From Lepidostoma basale (taxonomy: Eukaryota; Arthropoda; Insecta; Trichoptera; Lepidostomatidae), in the NCBI GenBank assembly GCA_022606425.2, contig JAHDVF020001024.1, forward strand, positions 806,001-870,000: a DNA stretch of 64,000 nucleotides, written 5' to 3'. The translations under genes were made by a program, and so were the position numbers. Shown here piece by piece: positions 1 to 8,667 of the stretch. The stretch's first letter is position 1. Each line of letters begins with the position of its first letter. The notes under the pieces were generated by a model that saw nothing but the letters and a program-made list of their open reading frames with translations, made no database searches and was not told the origin of the DNA.

Positions 1-121
<121 letters not shown>

Positions 122-199
122 TTAATCTCTAATCCTTAGTGTATGCATTTATCTTGTAGTCAATCAATTCTGACCCTTAATATAGCATTTTTATATCGC

Positions 200-228
200 T
201 TGATAAAGTGCTTTATCTCTTTTTATAT
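200..228 (+). promoter_or_regulatory. sigma-70-like promoter for the pyridoxal kinase gene
   Basis: TTGATA at 200-205, a 17-base spacer and TTATAT at 223-228 in the AT-rich gap between divergent dnaJ and pdx genes. Start would be near 235, leaving a leader of about 65 bases before the SD AAGGAGG (289-295). Confidence 0.45.
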
Positions 229-301
229 TTTTTTTTTACTAAACTAGACATTTAGTCATTTTTAACATAGACTGTAGCCTATTATCTCAAGGAGGCTCTT
301 A

Positions 302-1159
302 ATGAAACAGCCCTTTAAAGTAATGGCAATGCATGATCTGTGTGGCTATGGTCGCTCTAGTTTAACTGCTGTTCAAACCATTTTACCCAGCCTAGAATGT
401 CAGGTTTGTCCTCTACCCACGGCACTCCTCTCTAATCATTTTGGCTTTAATCAAATCCCCTCAATGATTAATCTAGGAGATGAGTTAAAGAAATTTATTC
501 CTATTTGGAAAAGTCTCAATCTTTCTTTTGACTGCTTCTACTCAGGCTATCTGGCCAGTCCCGATCAGGTTAATATTGCTAAAGACTATATTACTCAATT
601 TAATCCCCCTTTTATCTTTATTGATCCCGTCCTAGGCGATAACGGTAAACTCTATCATGGCTTTAATCAACATCAAATTATCGCTATGAAGGAGCTCGTT
701 CAGGAGGCTCACTCAATCTCTCCTAACCTAACAGAGGCAGCCTTCCTTCTCGGGCTAGATCCTATCCTTTCTATCAATCAAGAGCAGGCTAAGCTCTACC
801 TTGATCGCCTTGCTCGCCTAGGTCCTACCAAAATTGCCATTACAGGCAGTCCTAGTGATGATGGAAAAATAATTACCAGTTATGGATTTGATGCTAAAAA
901 AGGCGAATATTATAGTTGCTCAAGTCCCCTCATCCATCGTCCACTCCATGGTACCGGCGATAGCTTTGCGAGCGTTTTAGTAGGGCTTGCTCTGCAGGGA
1001 TATGACTTTGCAACAGCCCTACGACGTGCCGTCAGTTACCTCAGTAAATGTGCTAACTTAGCCCAAGAATATGACTGTGAACTCTGCCTAGAGGCTCCAC
1101 TCCCAAGCTTGGTAGCAGGATCTGAAAGTAGTAATTTTGAACTATTTGCTAAGTGCTAA
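302..1159 (+). CDS. pdxY: pyridoxal/pyridoxamine kinase (PdxK/PdxY type)
   Basis: Ribokinase-fold kinase of 285 residues that phosphorylates vitamin B6 vitamers to pyridoxal 5-phosphate in the cytoplasm. The N terminus (MAMHDLCGYGRSSLTAV) is the PdxK/PdxY substrate site region, DPVLGDNGKLY near residues 110-120 is the conserved DPVmGD segment, and HGTGDSFAS near 215-225 carries the anion hole and catalytic Asp. The ATG has a strong SD, AAGGAGG at 289-295. A monocistronic gene between divergent dnaJ and convergent cysS. A PLP salvage role fits neighbours such as ridA, which removes reactive products of PLP enzymes. PdxK and PdxY cannot be told apart here. Confidence 0.87.
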   Translation: MKQPFKVMAMHDLCGYGRSSLTAVQTILPSLECQVCPLPTALLSNHFGFNQIPSMINLGDELKKFIPIWKSLNLSFDCFYSGYLASPDQVNIAKDYITQFNPPFIFIDPVLGDNGKLYHGFNQHQIIAMKELVQEAHSISPNLTEAAFLLGLDPILSINQEQAKLYLDRLARLGPTKIAITGSPSDDGKIITSYGFDAKKGEYYSCSSPLIHRPLHGTGDSFASVLVGLALQGYDFATALRRAVSYLSKCANLAQEYDCELCLEAPLPSLVAGSESSNFELFAKC

Positions 1160-1167
1160 TAATCATT

Positions 1168-1202
1168 GGTAAAGGAGGTAGTTTTGAGCTACTCCCTTTA
1201 CC
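1168..1202. terminator. inverted repeat between convergent genes, probable terminator
   Basis: GGTAAAGGAGGTAG (1168-1181) and CTACTCCCTTTACC (1189-1202) form a 14-base imperfect stem with a 7-base loop between the pdxY stop and the cysS stop. No clear U-tract follows on either strand, so the role as a bidirectional terminator rests on position and stem strength. Confidence 0.5.
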
Positions 1203-1215
1203 GATAATCGCCATG

Positions 1216-2421
1216 CTAAACAAGCTGTAATACACTGTTGATTTTACGAAACTGTAACTCAACAGCATCTTTTTCGTCTCTAGAGCAGCCATTGACCTTC
1301 TTAAAAAGCTTGCGAAGTGATGCACAGGCGACCTTTACCTGCAAATCATCATCCATGGCCTGCTCAAAAGCCTCCTTCATCTTGATAGCAAGACCCGTAG
1401 GATGCTCTGTTATATTATCACAAGAGTGTTGATAAAGAGCGAGTAGCTCTTTGTGCTCAGCAACATATTGCTCCAATAGCTCCATCGTAAAGTTTAGCTT
1501 TGTGCGGTAATGCTTGGCCGCTAGTAGCATATAGCGCAAATTAAGTCCACTGTAGCCTTTAGCAACAATATCATCAGGGTAGATGATATTGCCTAAGCTT
1601 TTACTCATTTTTTTCCCATCGACATAAAGATGTGCCCCATGCATGTAGTATTTAGCATACTCCTTGTCAAAGGTACTCTCCATCACGGCAATATTGTAGT
1701 CGTGATGGCGGATAATGTTATCGATACCACCACAATTAATATCAACCTGCTCACCTAGTGTCTGTAGAATCATCGCAGGGTCTTGAACATTCCAACTCGG
1801 TCGTCCTTTGCCCCACGGGCTATCCCATACAGCATGGCTTTCACTCGAGCCATTATCAGCCTTGTGCCATAAAATAAAGTCGCCTAAATTCCACCGTTCA
1901 CCGGGGTAGGTATCTAGCCGGTACCTCTTCTTTGTTTTAGGCCAACGGCTCATGTCCAAGCCATAAAGTTTACCAAAGTCCTTATTCTTTAAGGCATCAA
2001 AAAAAATATCGCCTTTATCTTCGTAGGCAATACCCTTATTCAGCAAAATTTTAATGATTGTAATGGCCTCAGTAATACTGCTACTGGCCATCGCTAAAAT
2101 AGGTGCTTTAATTGCTAGTGTTTGGAGATCTTTATTAAAGATCTCCTTAGCAGGTGCCGTCTGCTCAAAGACATCCTTCCCATTGGCTATTGCCGTACTT
2201 ACCGCTTTGTCCTCAATATCTGTTAAATTCATGGCACGTTCAACATGGTAACCTTGATATTCAAGATAGCGTACTACAAGATCTTCATACAAAAATGTAC
2301 GATAATTGCCAATGTGTGGCTTCTGATAAACTGATGGCCCACAACTAAATAGCTTTACTTTTTTATCTTCTCGGCTTACAAAGCGTTGCTTCTGCTTACC
2401 CATACTATTATATATATACAT
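1216..2421 (-). CDS. cysS: cysteinyl-tRNA synthetase, divergent (lacks usual zinc ligands)
   Basis: Class I aminoacyl-tRNA synthetase of 401 residues; the family is usually about 460. It shows HIGN (36-39), SPWGKGRP near 201-207 and KMSKS (271-275), so the Rossmann catalytic core is intact. Cys27 and the HH pair (239-240) match two zinc ligands. The segment that is normally WHIECSAM reads WNVQDPAM (210-217), so the zinc Cys is Asp214, and the Glu of the usual PHHENE motif aligns with Asn243. The C-terminal tRNA-binding part is shortened. SD AAAGGTGG precedes the ATG. It lies about 125 bases downstream of ridA on the same strand. It may be a non-zinc CysRS or a paralogue with another amino-acyl ligase role; the class I fold is certain, the substrate less so. 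Confidence 0.75.
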   Translation of the reverse strand: MYIYNSMGKQKQRFVSREDKKVKLFSCGPSVYQKPHIGNYRTFLYEDLVVRYLEYQGYHVERAMNLTDIEDKAVSTAIANGKDVFEQTAPAKEIFNKDLQTLAIKAPILAMASSSITEAITIIKILLNKGIAYEDKGDIFFDALKNKDFGKLYGLDMSRWPKTKKRYRLDTYPGERWNLGDFILWHKADNGSSESHAVWDSPWGKGRPSWNVQDPAMILQTLGEQVDINCGGIDNIIRHHDYNIAVMESTFDKEYAKYYMHGAHLYVDGKKMSKSLGNIIYPDDIVAKGYSGLNLRYMLLAAKHYRTKLNFTMELLEQYVAEHKELLALYQHSCDNITEHPTGLAIKMKEAFEQAMDDDLQVKVACASLRKLFKKVNGCSRDEKDAVELQFRKINSVLQLV

Positions 2422-2547
2422 CGAAATACCACCTTTCTCTTTTAGAAACTATACTGCCGACTAATATAACATCGGTGCACTACCCGCATCAACTAGTCGT
2501 TGTAGAAATAGCAAATGCTGAGAGATGGGTAATGCAAAAAACAGCGC

Positions 2548-2922
2548 TTAGATCGTGGCTATAGCCTCTATCTCTACTAAAGCCCCCTTGGGCAGAGCGG
2601 CCACGGCGACGGCACTACGGGAGGGGGGATTATCTTTAAAAAATGTTGCATATATTTTATTGACTTCAGCAAAGTCATTGATATCGGTTAAAAAGAGTAA
2701 TGTTTTTACAACATTATCCATGCTGCTACCTGCCTCTTCTAAAACGGCTTGGAGATTCTCTAATGCCTTTTGAGCTTGAGCACAGACGCCCCCCTCAACA
2801 AGGTTAGCCTGTAGATCCATCCCTAGCTGCCCACTACTATAGACCATATTACCCACAACCGTTGCCTGAACGTAGGCTCCAATAGCTGCAGGAGCTTTAT
2901 TTGTACTAATAATTTTTTTCAT
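2548..2922 (-). CDS. ridA: RidA family enamine/imine deaminase
   Basis: The 124 residues match the RidA/YjgF/UK114 family at full length. RidA hydrolyses reactive 2-aminoacrylate and other enamines released by PLP-dependent dehydratases. Visible hallmarks are the N-terminal APAAIGAYVQA, YSSGQLGMD, and the C-terminal signature PPSRSAVAVAALPKGALVEIEAIA, whose Arg binds the substrate carboxylate. The SD AGGAG (2931-2940 region) supports the ATG. It is upstream of and co-oriented with cysS, so the two may share a transcript. Confidence 0.93.
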   Translation of the reverse strand: MKKIISTNKAPAAIGAYVQATVVGNMVYSSGQLGMDLQANLVEGGVCAQAQKALENLQAVLEEAGSSMDNVVKTLLFLTDINDFAEVNKIYATFFKDNPPSRSAVAVAALPKGALVEIEAIATI

Positions 2923-2989
2923 TTTTCTATCCTATCTCCTTTATTAACTTTTGTAAAGTCTTTTACCGATTCTATGCTGCATCCAACCC

Positions 2990-3018
2990 TTGTTTTTACC
3001 TCGCCTATCGATTAGAAT
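2990..3018 (+). promoter_or_regulatory. promoter placing the recO start almost on the ATG
   Basis: TTGTTT at 2990-2995, 17-base spacer, TAGAAT at 3013-3018. Transcription start would be near 3025, three bases before the ATG at 3028, so the recO mRNA would be essentially leaderless. Confidence 0.4.
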
Positions 3019-3027
3019 AGGTGTGTT

Positions 3028-3639
3028 ATGATACAAGATATTCAAGCCAATGGGTTAGTCATTCATCAAAAAACTCTTGCATCAGGTAGTCGCCTTGTTT
3101 TCCTCCTCCTAGAGGGTGAGGGACTGATCACGGCTACGGCCTTTAGTGCCCTCTACTCCAAAGGCGGGCGGGCTCAACTTACTACTCCCTATGTTCATGT
3201 AAAATGCTTTTTGCATCGAGGCCTAAAATACTACACCCTTACAGATATAGAAGAAATTGAATCCTATCGCCACCTAAATCTTGACCTTAACTGCTATTAT
3301 CAAGCAGCACTTTATAGCGAGGCATGCCTTGTTAGCCATGCTATCGGTGCCGACCGTCGTCTTTACTATCTTTACTGCTATCTTTTTACGGTACTATCTA
3401 AGAGCCAATGCTATAAAACAAGCTACATCTTTTTCCTCCTTTTTCTGCACTATAATGGTACTCTTCCAAGGCTTCCTCTTAGCCAAAGTGAGCTTGCCCT
3501 GCTTAATAGCCCACACTTTCAAGCTATTTTTGATTATCCTTGGCCAGATGGCTGGTTTCATCTCTTAAAAAAACACTTTATAACACTGTTTGACCATCCC
3601 CTAAAATCACTTTCGTTGGCGGCCTTAGCATGGAACTAA
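3028..3639 (+). CDS. recO: DNA repair protein RecO (short form)
   Basis: RecO loads RecA on SSB-coated gaps together with RecF/RecR. Residues 1-80 look like the RecO OB-fold: LVIHQKTLASGSRLVFLLLEGEGLI, a basic SKGGRAQL loop, then YVHVKCFLHRGLKYYTLTDIEEIESY, followed by the helical domain with YYQAALYSEACLVSHAI. At 203 residues it is shorter than the usual 230-270 and no zinc-finger cysteine cluster is evident. There is no real SD, only AGGTG about 5 bases before the ATG, in line with a near-leaderless transcript. The stop overlaps the next start by 10 bases. Confidence 0.75.
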   Translation: MIQDIQANGLVIHQKTLASGSRLVFLLLEGEGLITATAFSALYSKGGRAQLTTPYVHVKCFLHRGLKYYTLTDIEEIESYRHLNLDLNCYYQAALYSEACLVSHAIGADRRLYYLYCYLFTVLSKSQCYKTSYIFFLLFLHYNGTLPRLPLSQSELALLNSPHFQAIFDYPWPDGWFHLLKKHFITLFDHPLKSLSLAALAWN

Positions 3640-4274
3640 TCAGAAGAACGATCTTCATTCCCTTGATCCTATTATCGGCCAACCTTATGGCCCAACAGCT
3701 ATCTCCTACCCTCTTAACAGGCAGTAATCTCTTCCCTAGCTCTATCTACCCGCTAGGATGGTCGCCTGACGGCTATTTTGCCTATCAATTTATCGCACAA
3801 ACATCAACTCAACTCACTGATCTAGGCTTTGTTATTGTCGATACCAGAACAGATAAGGAGCTATTTATCTATACAGAACAAAACATAGCCATCAGCCATC
3901 AGGCTCTAGTATCTTTTAGTAATCGCCATAAGGCACTCTTTGAGAGAGTACTAAAGCGCTATAACATTAGCCGTAATGCGGGCCAATATAAGGGGTTGAG
4001 TTTTGATGATTTTGTCGTTACACTTCATATAGATGATACAGCAACACCCCTTCAACGCTTAACGGTAACCATAACGAAGCAAAATCGTAAAAAAATTGTT
4101 GCCCAAGAATCCCTTAAAAAAGGTGCAACTAGTCTAGCACTAGTCACAACAATCGAAAGCCCCTTTGAGAAGCGTGTGGCCATTATCGCCGTGGCTAGCT
4201 ACCAAACGGTCTCATCTAAAAACTATGGACACCCGATTATTTATGGTGCCCATTTATTATCTGGCTTCAACTAA
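3630..4274 (+). CDS. exported protein of unknown function
   Basis: A 214-residue protein with an N-terminal signal peptide (basic MELIRR, hydrophobic IFIPLILLSANLMA, cleavage likely after AMAQ-like LMAQQ). The mature part contains PLGWSPDGYFAYQF, which recalls the WSPDG repeats of TolB/WD40-like beta-propellers, but only one copy is seen. The remainder is rich in beta-strand-like segments. It overlaps the recO stop by 10 bases, so translational coupling is likely. The product is probably periplasmic; I do not recognise a family. The gene is convergent with the OB-fold-like exported protein. Confidence 0.7.
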   Translation: MELIRRTIFIPLILLSANLMAQQLSPTLLTGSNLFPSSIYPLGWSPDGYFAYQFIAQTSTQLTDLGFVIVDTRTDKELFIYTEQNIAISHQALVSFSNRHKALFERVLKRYNISRNAGQYKGLSFDDFVVTLHIDDTATPLQRLTVTITKQNRKKIVAQESLKKGATSLALVTTIESPFEKRVAIIAVASYQTVSSKNYGHPIIYGAHLLSGFN

Positions 4275-4297
4275 AGAGATGAATCGACTAGCTCAGG

Positions 4298-4714
4298 CTA
4301 TCCAGCGGAGTGATACTTCATCTGGTGGTTAGCACCACAACCCTTATCATGATGGCCAATACCTCTGCCTTCTCTGCCTTGAGGAAAAACATAGTTATTA
4401 CCTCCAGCCTCAATACTTGCAACCTTAACAATAAAACCACCTACGCGATCTTTTTGTTGTTCATTGGATGGAATCATTTTGTAGCCCTTAACGGTGACCA
4501 AATCGCCATCATTAATCGCAACAATACTAGGATCCCATCGCCCTATCATTAAATAGATGGTGCTATCGGCCGTTTTAAGCTCTGCTAACCTTCTATTGGT
4601 TGTTGTAATCGTTCCAGTGTAGTCGACCCTATCCTCTTTATTCATACTCATTTGAGCCATCAAGGGGCTCAGCATTGCTACACTTAAAGCCATCACTAAA
4701 TAAAACTTTTTCAT
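4298..4714 (-). CDS. exported OB-fold-like protein with metal-ligand-rich tail
   Basis: A 138-residue secreted protein: signal peptide MKKFYLVMALSVAMLSPLMAQ, then a compact domain (DYTGTITTTNRRLAELKTADSTIYLM, INDGDLVTVKGYKMIP) that resembles a periplasmic OB-fold. The C-terminal tail GIGHHDKGCGANHQMKYH carries four His and one Cys in 18 residues and could bind a transition metal. A good SD (AAGGAGAC) precedes the ATG. It lies 100 bases downstream of the histidine kinase on the same strand, so it may be a target of that system or simply adjacent. No assigned family. Confidence 0.7.
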   Translation of the reverse strand: MKKFYLVMALSVAMLSPLMAQMSMNKEDRVDYTGTITTTNRRLAELKTADSTIYLMIGRWDPSIVAINDGDLVTVKGYKMIPSNEQQKDRVGGFIVKVASIEAGGNNYVFPQGREGRGIGHHDKGCGANHQMKYHSAG

Positions 4715-4817
4715 TATTAGTCTCCTTCTTTTATCTTAATCCTATTTTAATTGTAACAGATTAATGAAGGCGTGTCTCTATAGCATCACCCTATTTAACA
4801 CCTTTGTTATCATGATG

Positions 4818-6284
4818 TTATATGAATGTAACATGAAGGGGGAAGGTTGCCCAAAACAGCACTCCTTTTGATGTATTACAGTAGCCATAGCCTCCGCCAT
4901 TCTCCTTTTGAATAGCAGCGACGAGTGATAGCCCTAGCCCTGTGCCTCCAAGCATTCTGTTACGGCTTTGATCACCCTTATAAAAAGGCTGCCATATTTG
5001 ATCTTGATGCTCGTTAGCAATCTGTGGCCCCTCATTCTCAACCTCTAGCGTATAGCAGTCTCTACTCTTTAATAGCCTGATCATAATGTGGCTGCCTGCA
5101 TGGGCATAGGCTAAGGCATTACTTATATAATTACGTAGAACAAGCTCACCATGCATGATTTCGCCCCTAACCCAAGAGCTATCGGTTGCCTCATCATCAA
5201 TAGTAAGCTCTTTTTGTTGTGCTAATTGTGCATAGAGGGCTACTATTTGGTGAGTAAGCAGAGCCAAGTCATAAGGCTCATGAGTAGTGGAGGAAGGGGC
5301 TGTGAGTTGGGCAAAATGGAGCATTTGACCAACTAAACGACACATTTTATCATTCTCTTTACTAATATTTTCTGCATAAAGAGAGGCCTTGCTCCCTGCG
5401 GTAAGTTCACTCAGCAATAGTTCGCTGTAGCCTTGAATAATGAAGAGGGGCGATTTAAGCTCATGCGAAAGCATCGCTATAAATTTATTCATGCGTTCGC
5501 TTTGCTCATCTTTTTTAAGGAGATCTGCATGTAGCTCTCTATTTTGTTCATCTACTAGGGCTATAGCCTGCTTAAGCTGCTCAGAGAGCCAGTCGATGCT
5601 TGATGCAAGATCGCTTATTTCATCGCTTCCCTCAAGAGCAATCGACTGGGAAAAATCTAATGCTGCTAGCCGTCTTGCTGCCTCATTAATATTTAGCAGC
5701 CTCTTCGTTGATCTCTTCGTAAAATAGATGGCTAAAAGGGCTACAACCAATAAAGAGGATAGCGTAACCCAGACTAAAAGGTAGCTTGCTACCCCAATAT
5801 AGTCGGTGATTTGGCTTAACGATCCACTCATAATTAATGCCATATCGCTATTAATTTGCTTTCTAAGGGTTAAGCTTTCAAAGTCAAGCAGTTGATCCCT
5901 CTTCACGGTAAAGAGGGCAACATCGCTGCCCATCCGAGCAGTTACTCTCCCCTCTGCCATCATGTAGGGTATTCTAGCCCATTTATGCACACCATCAATG
6001 CCAGACTTACGTGGATAAATAATTCGGTTCTTATTATTGATAATAAGAATCGATGAGTATTTATCATTTAGATCATTCATGGCCTCAACCTGCTCGGGTG
6101 AGAGGCTTCTACTCTCTCCTATAATTTGCTCTACCTGCTTTGATATCTTTAACAGCTCCTTTTTTTTATTATTAAGATGAACATGTTCGCTTAAAAACTG
6201 GTTAGTAGCCAAGATCATCGTAGCAAAAAGTAGAAGGAAGCCTGCCAGCATCATAAAAATTTTACCAGAGATACTAAGAGACAT
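4818..6284 (-). CDS. membrane sensor histidine kinase
   Basis: Transmembrane kinase of 488 residues. TM1 is near residues 8-28, a periplasmic sensor region of about 130 residues follows, TM2 near 164-188, then HAMP (KRLLNINEAARRLAALDFS), a coiled linker, the HisKA box SHELKSP with phospho-acceptor His274, and HATPase boxes with NYISNAL, the G1 box region and GGTGLGLSLV. It phosphorylates the adjacent response regulator. I chose the ATG at 6284: it has GAGG 6 bases upstream and overlaps the regulator stop by 11 bases, whereas an upstream TTG at 6308 has no SD. The signal sensed is unknown. Confidence 0.9.
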   Translation of the reverse strand: MSLSISGKIFMMLAGFLLLFATMILATNQFLSEHVHLNNKKKELLKISKQVEQIIGESRSLSPEQVEAMNDLNDKYSSILIINNKNRIIYPRKSGIDGVHKWARIPYMMAEGRVTARMGSDVALFTVKRDQLLDFESLTLRKQINSDMALIMSGSLSQITDYIGVASYLLVWVTLSSLLVVALLAIYFTKRSTKRLLNINEAARRLAALDFSQSIALEGSDEISDLASSIDWLSEQLKQAIALVDEQNRELHADLLKKDEQSERMNKFIAMLSHELKSPLFIIQGYSELLLSELTAGSKASLYAENISKENDKMCRLVGQMLHFAQLTAPSSTTHEPYDLALLTHQIVALYAQLAQQKELTIDDEATDSSWVRGEIMHGELVLRNYISNALAYAHAGSHIMIRLLKSRDCYTLEVENEGPQIANEHQDQIWQPFYKGDQSRNRMLGGTGLGLSLVAAIQKENGGGYGYCNTSKGVLFWATFPLHVTFI

Positions 6285-6966
6285 CGATGGCCTCAAACAG
6301 ATAGCCAAAGCCTCTGACCGCCTGAATATATCGTGCCTTTGTTAATAGTTTAACGCGTAGACGGGCCATATGGACATCGACCGTACGTAGTGTTCCCACG
6401 TAGTCATCCCCCCAAACATCATCTAATAGCTGTTGGCGACCGATGACCTCTTTAGGGTGCTGGATAAGGTAGAGGAGCAGACTATACTCCGTAGGGCTTA
6501 AGTTTAGTATATGGCCATCAACTAATACCTCGTGGCTCTTTGTATTAATAGTGATGCTACCACAGTTAACAATTTGATGCGTCTGGAGGCTAGGTGCCGA
6601 GTTGAGTCGTCTTGAAATACGTGCCAAGAGTGCGCTAGGTTTAATAGGCTTGGAGACATAGTCATCAGCCCCAGCCTCAAAGCCTCTTTTTTCAGACTCT
6701 TCATCGCCTAAGGCTGTTAGCATGATAATAGGGGTACGATCGTTACGGCGTATCATCTGACAAAGGGCGATCCCATCGACACCATTCATCATGACATCAA
6801 GCAGGATCAAGCTAATACTATTAGCCCCATCGGCTAACAAGGATAGTGCTTCGTCACTATCTTTGGCTAATAAAACATGATAGCCATCACTCTCTAAAAT
6901 AGCCTGAAGAAGCACCCGTATCGCCTCTTCATCATCTACGACTAAAAGAGTTTTACCCTTACTCAT
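6274..6966 (-). CDS. OmpR/PhoB-family response regulator
   Basis: A 230-residue two-domain regulator. The receiver domain (1-120) has the acidic pair Asp11/Asp12, phospho-acceptor Asp57 in LILLDVMMNGVDG, Thr84 and Lys106 in DDYVSKPIKP. The C-terminal winged helix (about 130-228) has LNLSPTEYSLLLYLIQHP, the recognition helix region LRTVDVHMARLRVKL and the wing YIQAVRGFGYLF. The SD GAGGAG lies about 11 bases upstream. It is the first gene of the pair and its 3' end overlaps the kinase start. Target genes unknown; the exported His-rich protein downstream is a candidate. Confidence 0.93.
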   Translation of the reverse strand: MSKGKTLLVVDDEEAIRVLLQAILESDGYHVLLAKDSDEALSLLADGANSISLILLDVMMNGVDGIALCQMIRRNDRTPIIMLTALGDEESEKRGFEAGADDYVSKPIKPSALLARISRRLNSAPSLQTHQIVNCGSITINTKSHEVLVDGHILNLSPTEYSLLLYLIQHPKEVIGRQQLLDDVWGDDYVGTLRTVDVHMARLRVKLLTKARYIQAVRGFGYLFEAIDVS

Positions 6967-7065
6967 CTTATCTCATACTCCTCAAATAAAATAATAATTT
7001 TGTTATTATAGATAGATTAAGCAAGATATGCTAGATAAATCAATTTTTTAATTAATATGTAACAT

Positions 7066-7710
7066 TTAAAATGGCCTACTTTTAGTAGCTATTTTATGCA
7101 ATACCTCTAGAATATCGGCCGATGACTGGGCCCCATTAATGGCATACTGACCATCAATGACAAAAAAAGGAACCCCACTAACCCCTAGGGCCACCGCCTC
7201 TTGCTCCTCCTTACGTATCTGGTCAATAAAAGAGCCTTCGTTAAGAACGGCCTGTGCCTCCGATGATGAAAGCCCTAGGGCATCGACTATTTTTATTAGT
7301 TCACTCGCTAACCCTATATTAATCGATTGCTCAAAATGTGCCTTAAAGAGTGCTGCCTCAACCTCTTTCGCAAAGCCTAGGCTTGCCGCCCAGTGTGCTA
7401 TTTGATGAGCCATCAATGTGTTAGATGGCTTTAGTTCATCAAAGTTGTAATGGATACCAACATCTTTCCCTTGCCTCACCAGAGCGTCGGTACTTTTTTT
7501 AACCTCACTTAATGATGTATCGTACTTTACCGCTAGCTCGTCATGAATAGTTTTACCCTCCTTCGCAACAAATGACGCATCAAGCTCAAAGCTTTTAAAC
7601 TGCACCGTCACAGCCTGGGCATCGGCAAAACTATTAAGTGCCTCCTCCAATCTTTTTTTGCCTAGGTAGCAAAAGGGGCAGGCAAAATCAGACCATATCT
7701 CTATTTTCAT
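7066..7710 (-). CDS. DsbA-family thiol oxidoreductase (FrnE-like)
   Basis: Cytoplasmic thioredoxin-fold protein of 214 residues without signal peptide. The N terminus MKIEIWSDFACPFCYLGKKRLEEAL has the CPFC redox motif at 11-14; the cis-proline loop is GVSGVPFFVIDGQYAINGAQ. This is the FrnE branch of the DsbA/2-hydroxychromene-2-carboxylate isomerase family, whose members assist disulfide handling under oxidative stress. Monocistronic, divergent from nagB. The exact substrate is unknown. Confidence 0.87.
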   Translation of the reverse strand: MKIEIWSDFACPFCYLGKKRLEEALNSFADAQAVTVQFKSFELDASFVAKEGKTIHDELAVKYDTSLSEVKKSTDALVRQGKDVGIHYNFDELKPSNTLMAHQIAHWAASLGFAKEVEAALFKAHFEQSINIGLASELIKIVDALGLSSSEAQAVLNEGSFIDQIRKEEQEAVALGVSGVPFFVIDGQYAINGAQSSADILEVLHKIATKSRPF

Positions 7711-7799
7711 TCATTAAAACCTCATCTTCAATTTTATCCTCCTAAGGTAACATATTTTTGGCCATTAATCTAATATTTTATTTTACTTTAAAGAGAGTT

Positions 7800-7849
7800 C
7801 CTTACTTGATGAAGCTACCCGTTGATGATAGGATGAATCAATAGTAAGG
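7800..7849 (+). promoter_or_regulatory. hairpin that could sequester the nagB ribosome binding site
   Basis: CCTTACT at 7800-7806 pairs with AGTAAGG at 7843-7849, and TGAT at 7807-7810 pairs with ATCA at 7837-7840, leaving a 2-base bulge: 11 bp in total with a 26-base loop. The right arm overlaps the SD AAGGAG (7846-7851) of nagB, so folding would hide it. Confidence 0.5.
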
Positions 7850-7859
7850 AGATAATATA

Positions 7860-8642
7860 ATGCGCTTAATCATTCGTGATAATTATCAAGATGTTTCTGG
7901 ATGGGTTTCAAAGCATATTGCCGATCAAATTAATAGCTTTAAGCCCACCGCTGATCGCCCTTTTGTCTTGGGTCTTGCAACAGGCAGTAGCCCGATCGCC
8001 ACCTATAAAGGCCTTATTGAGCTTAACAAAGCAGGCAAACTAAGTTTTGAACATGTTATCACCTTCAACATGGATGAATATGTCGCCATTGCCGAAGATC
8101 ACCCCGAAAGCTATCACTCTTTTATGTACCACAACCTTTTCAATCATATTAATATTAACAAAAAAAATATTCATATCCTTAATGGTAACGCTCCTGATCT
8201 GGAGGCTGAATGCCAGGCATTTGAGGAAGAGATTGCTAAGGTAGGCGGTATTCATCTCTTTTTAGGTGGTATGGGTGTTGATGGACATATCGCCTTTAAT
8301 GAGCCAGGCTCTAGCCTAAGAGGCCATACTCATCGTCAAAAACTTACCTATGAAACCCTCCTTGTTAATAGCCGGTTCTTTGATAACGATATTACGAAGG
8401 TACCCAAAGAGGCCCTCTCGGTAGGCGTTGCCACAGTGTGTGATAGCAAAGAGGTAGTTCTTATTGTTACCGGGCACAATAAAGCCCGAGCCTTACACCA
8501 AACTGTTGAGGCCGGTATTAGCCAAATGTGGACAGCCAGTGCTCTGCAGCTCCACCCCAATGCCATCATTGCCTGCGATGAGCATGCCTGTGCTGAGCTT
8601 AAGGTAGGAACCTACCGCTACTTTAAAGAGATGGAGTCTTAG
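7860..8642 (+). CDS. nagB: glucosamine-6-phosphate deaminase
   Basis: Converts glucosamine 6-phosphate to fructose 6-phosphate and ammonia, the entry of amino sugars into glycolysis. The 260 residues match the family length. Motifs: VLGLATGSSPIATYKGL (phosphate loop), TFNMDEYV with the catalytic Asp, FLGGMGVDGHIAFNEPGSS with the DGHIAFNEP signature, and GHNKARAL. SD AAGGAG 8 bases before the ATG sits in a possible hairpin. It precedes the PTS genes by 130 bases. No nagA deacetylase is seen in the window, so deacetylation must be encoded elsewhere or the substrate is not acetylated. Confidence 0.97.
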   Translation: MRLIIRDNYQDVSGWVSKHIADQINSFKPTADRPFVLGLATGSSPIATYKGLIELNKAGKLSFEHVITFNMDEYVAIAEDHPESYHSFMYHNLFNHININKKNIHILNGNAPDLEAECQAFEEEIAKVGGIHLFLGGMGVDGHIAFNEPGSSLRGHTHRQKLTYETLLVNSRFFDNDITKVPKEALSVGVATVCDSKEVVLIVTGHNKARALHQTVEAGISQMWTASALQLHPNAIIACDEHACAELKVGTYRYFKEMES

Positions 8643-8667
8643 GGCTTACCCTTTTAAACTATTTTAA

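Noticed and set aside
4741..4817. Small inverted repeats after the histidine kinase gene
   Set aside because: Stems of 5 bp or less in AT-rich DNA, no T-run; not convincing as a terminator.
6285..6308. Longer start of the membrane histidine kinase (TTG at 6308)
   Set aside because: No SD and a 35-base overlap; the ATG at 6284 has GAGG at good spacing.
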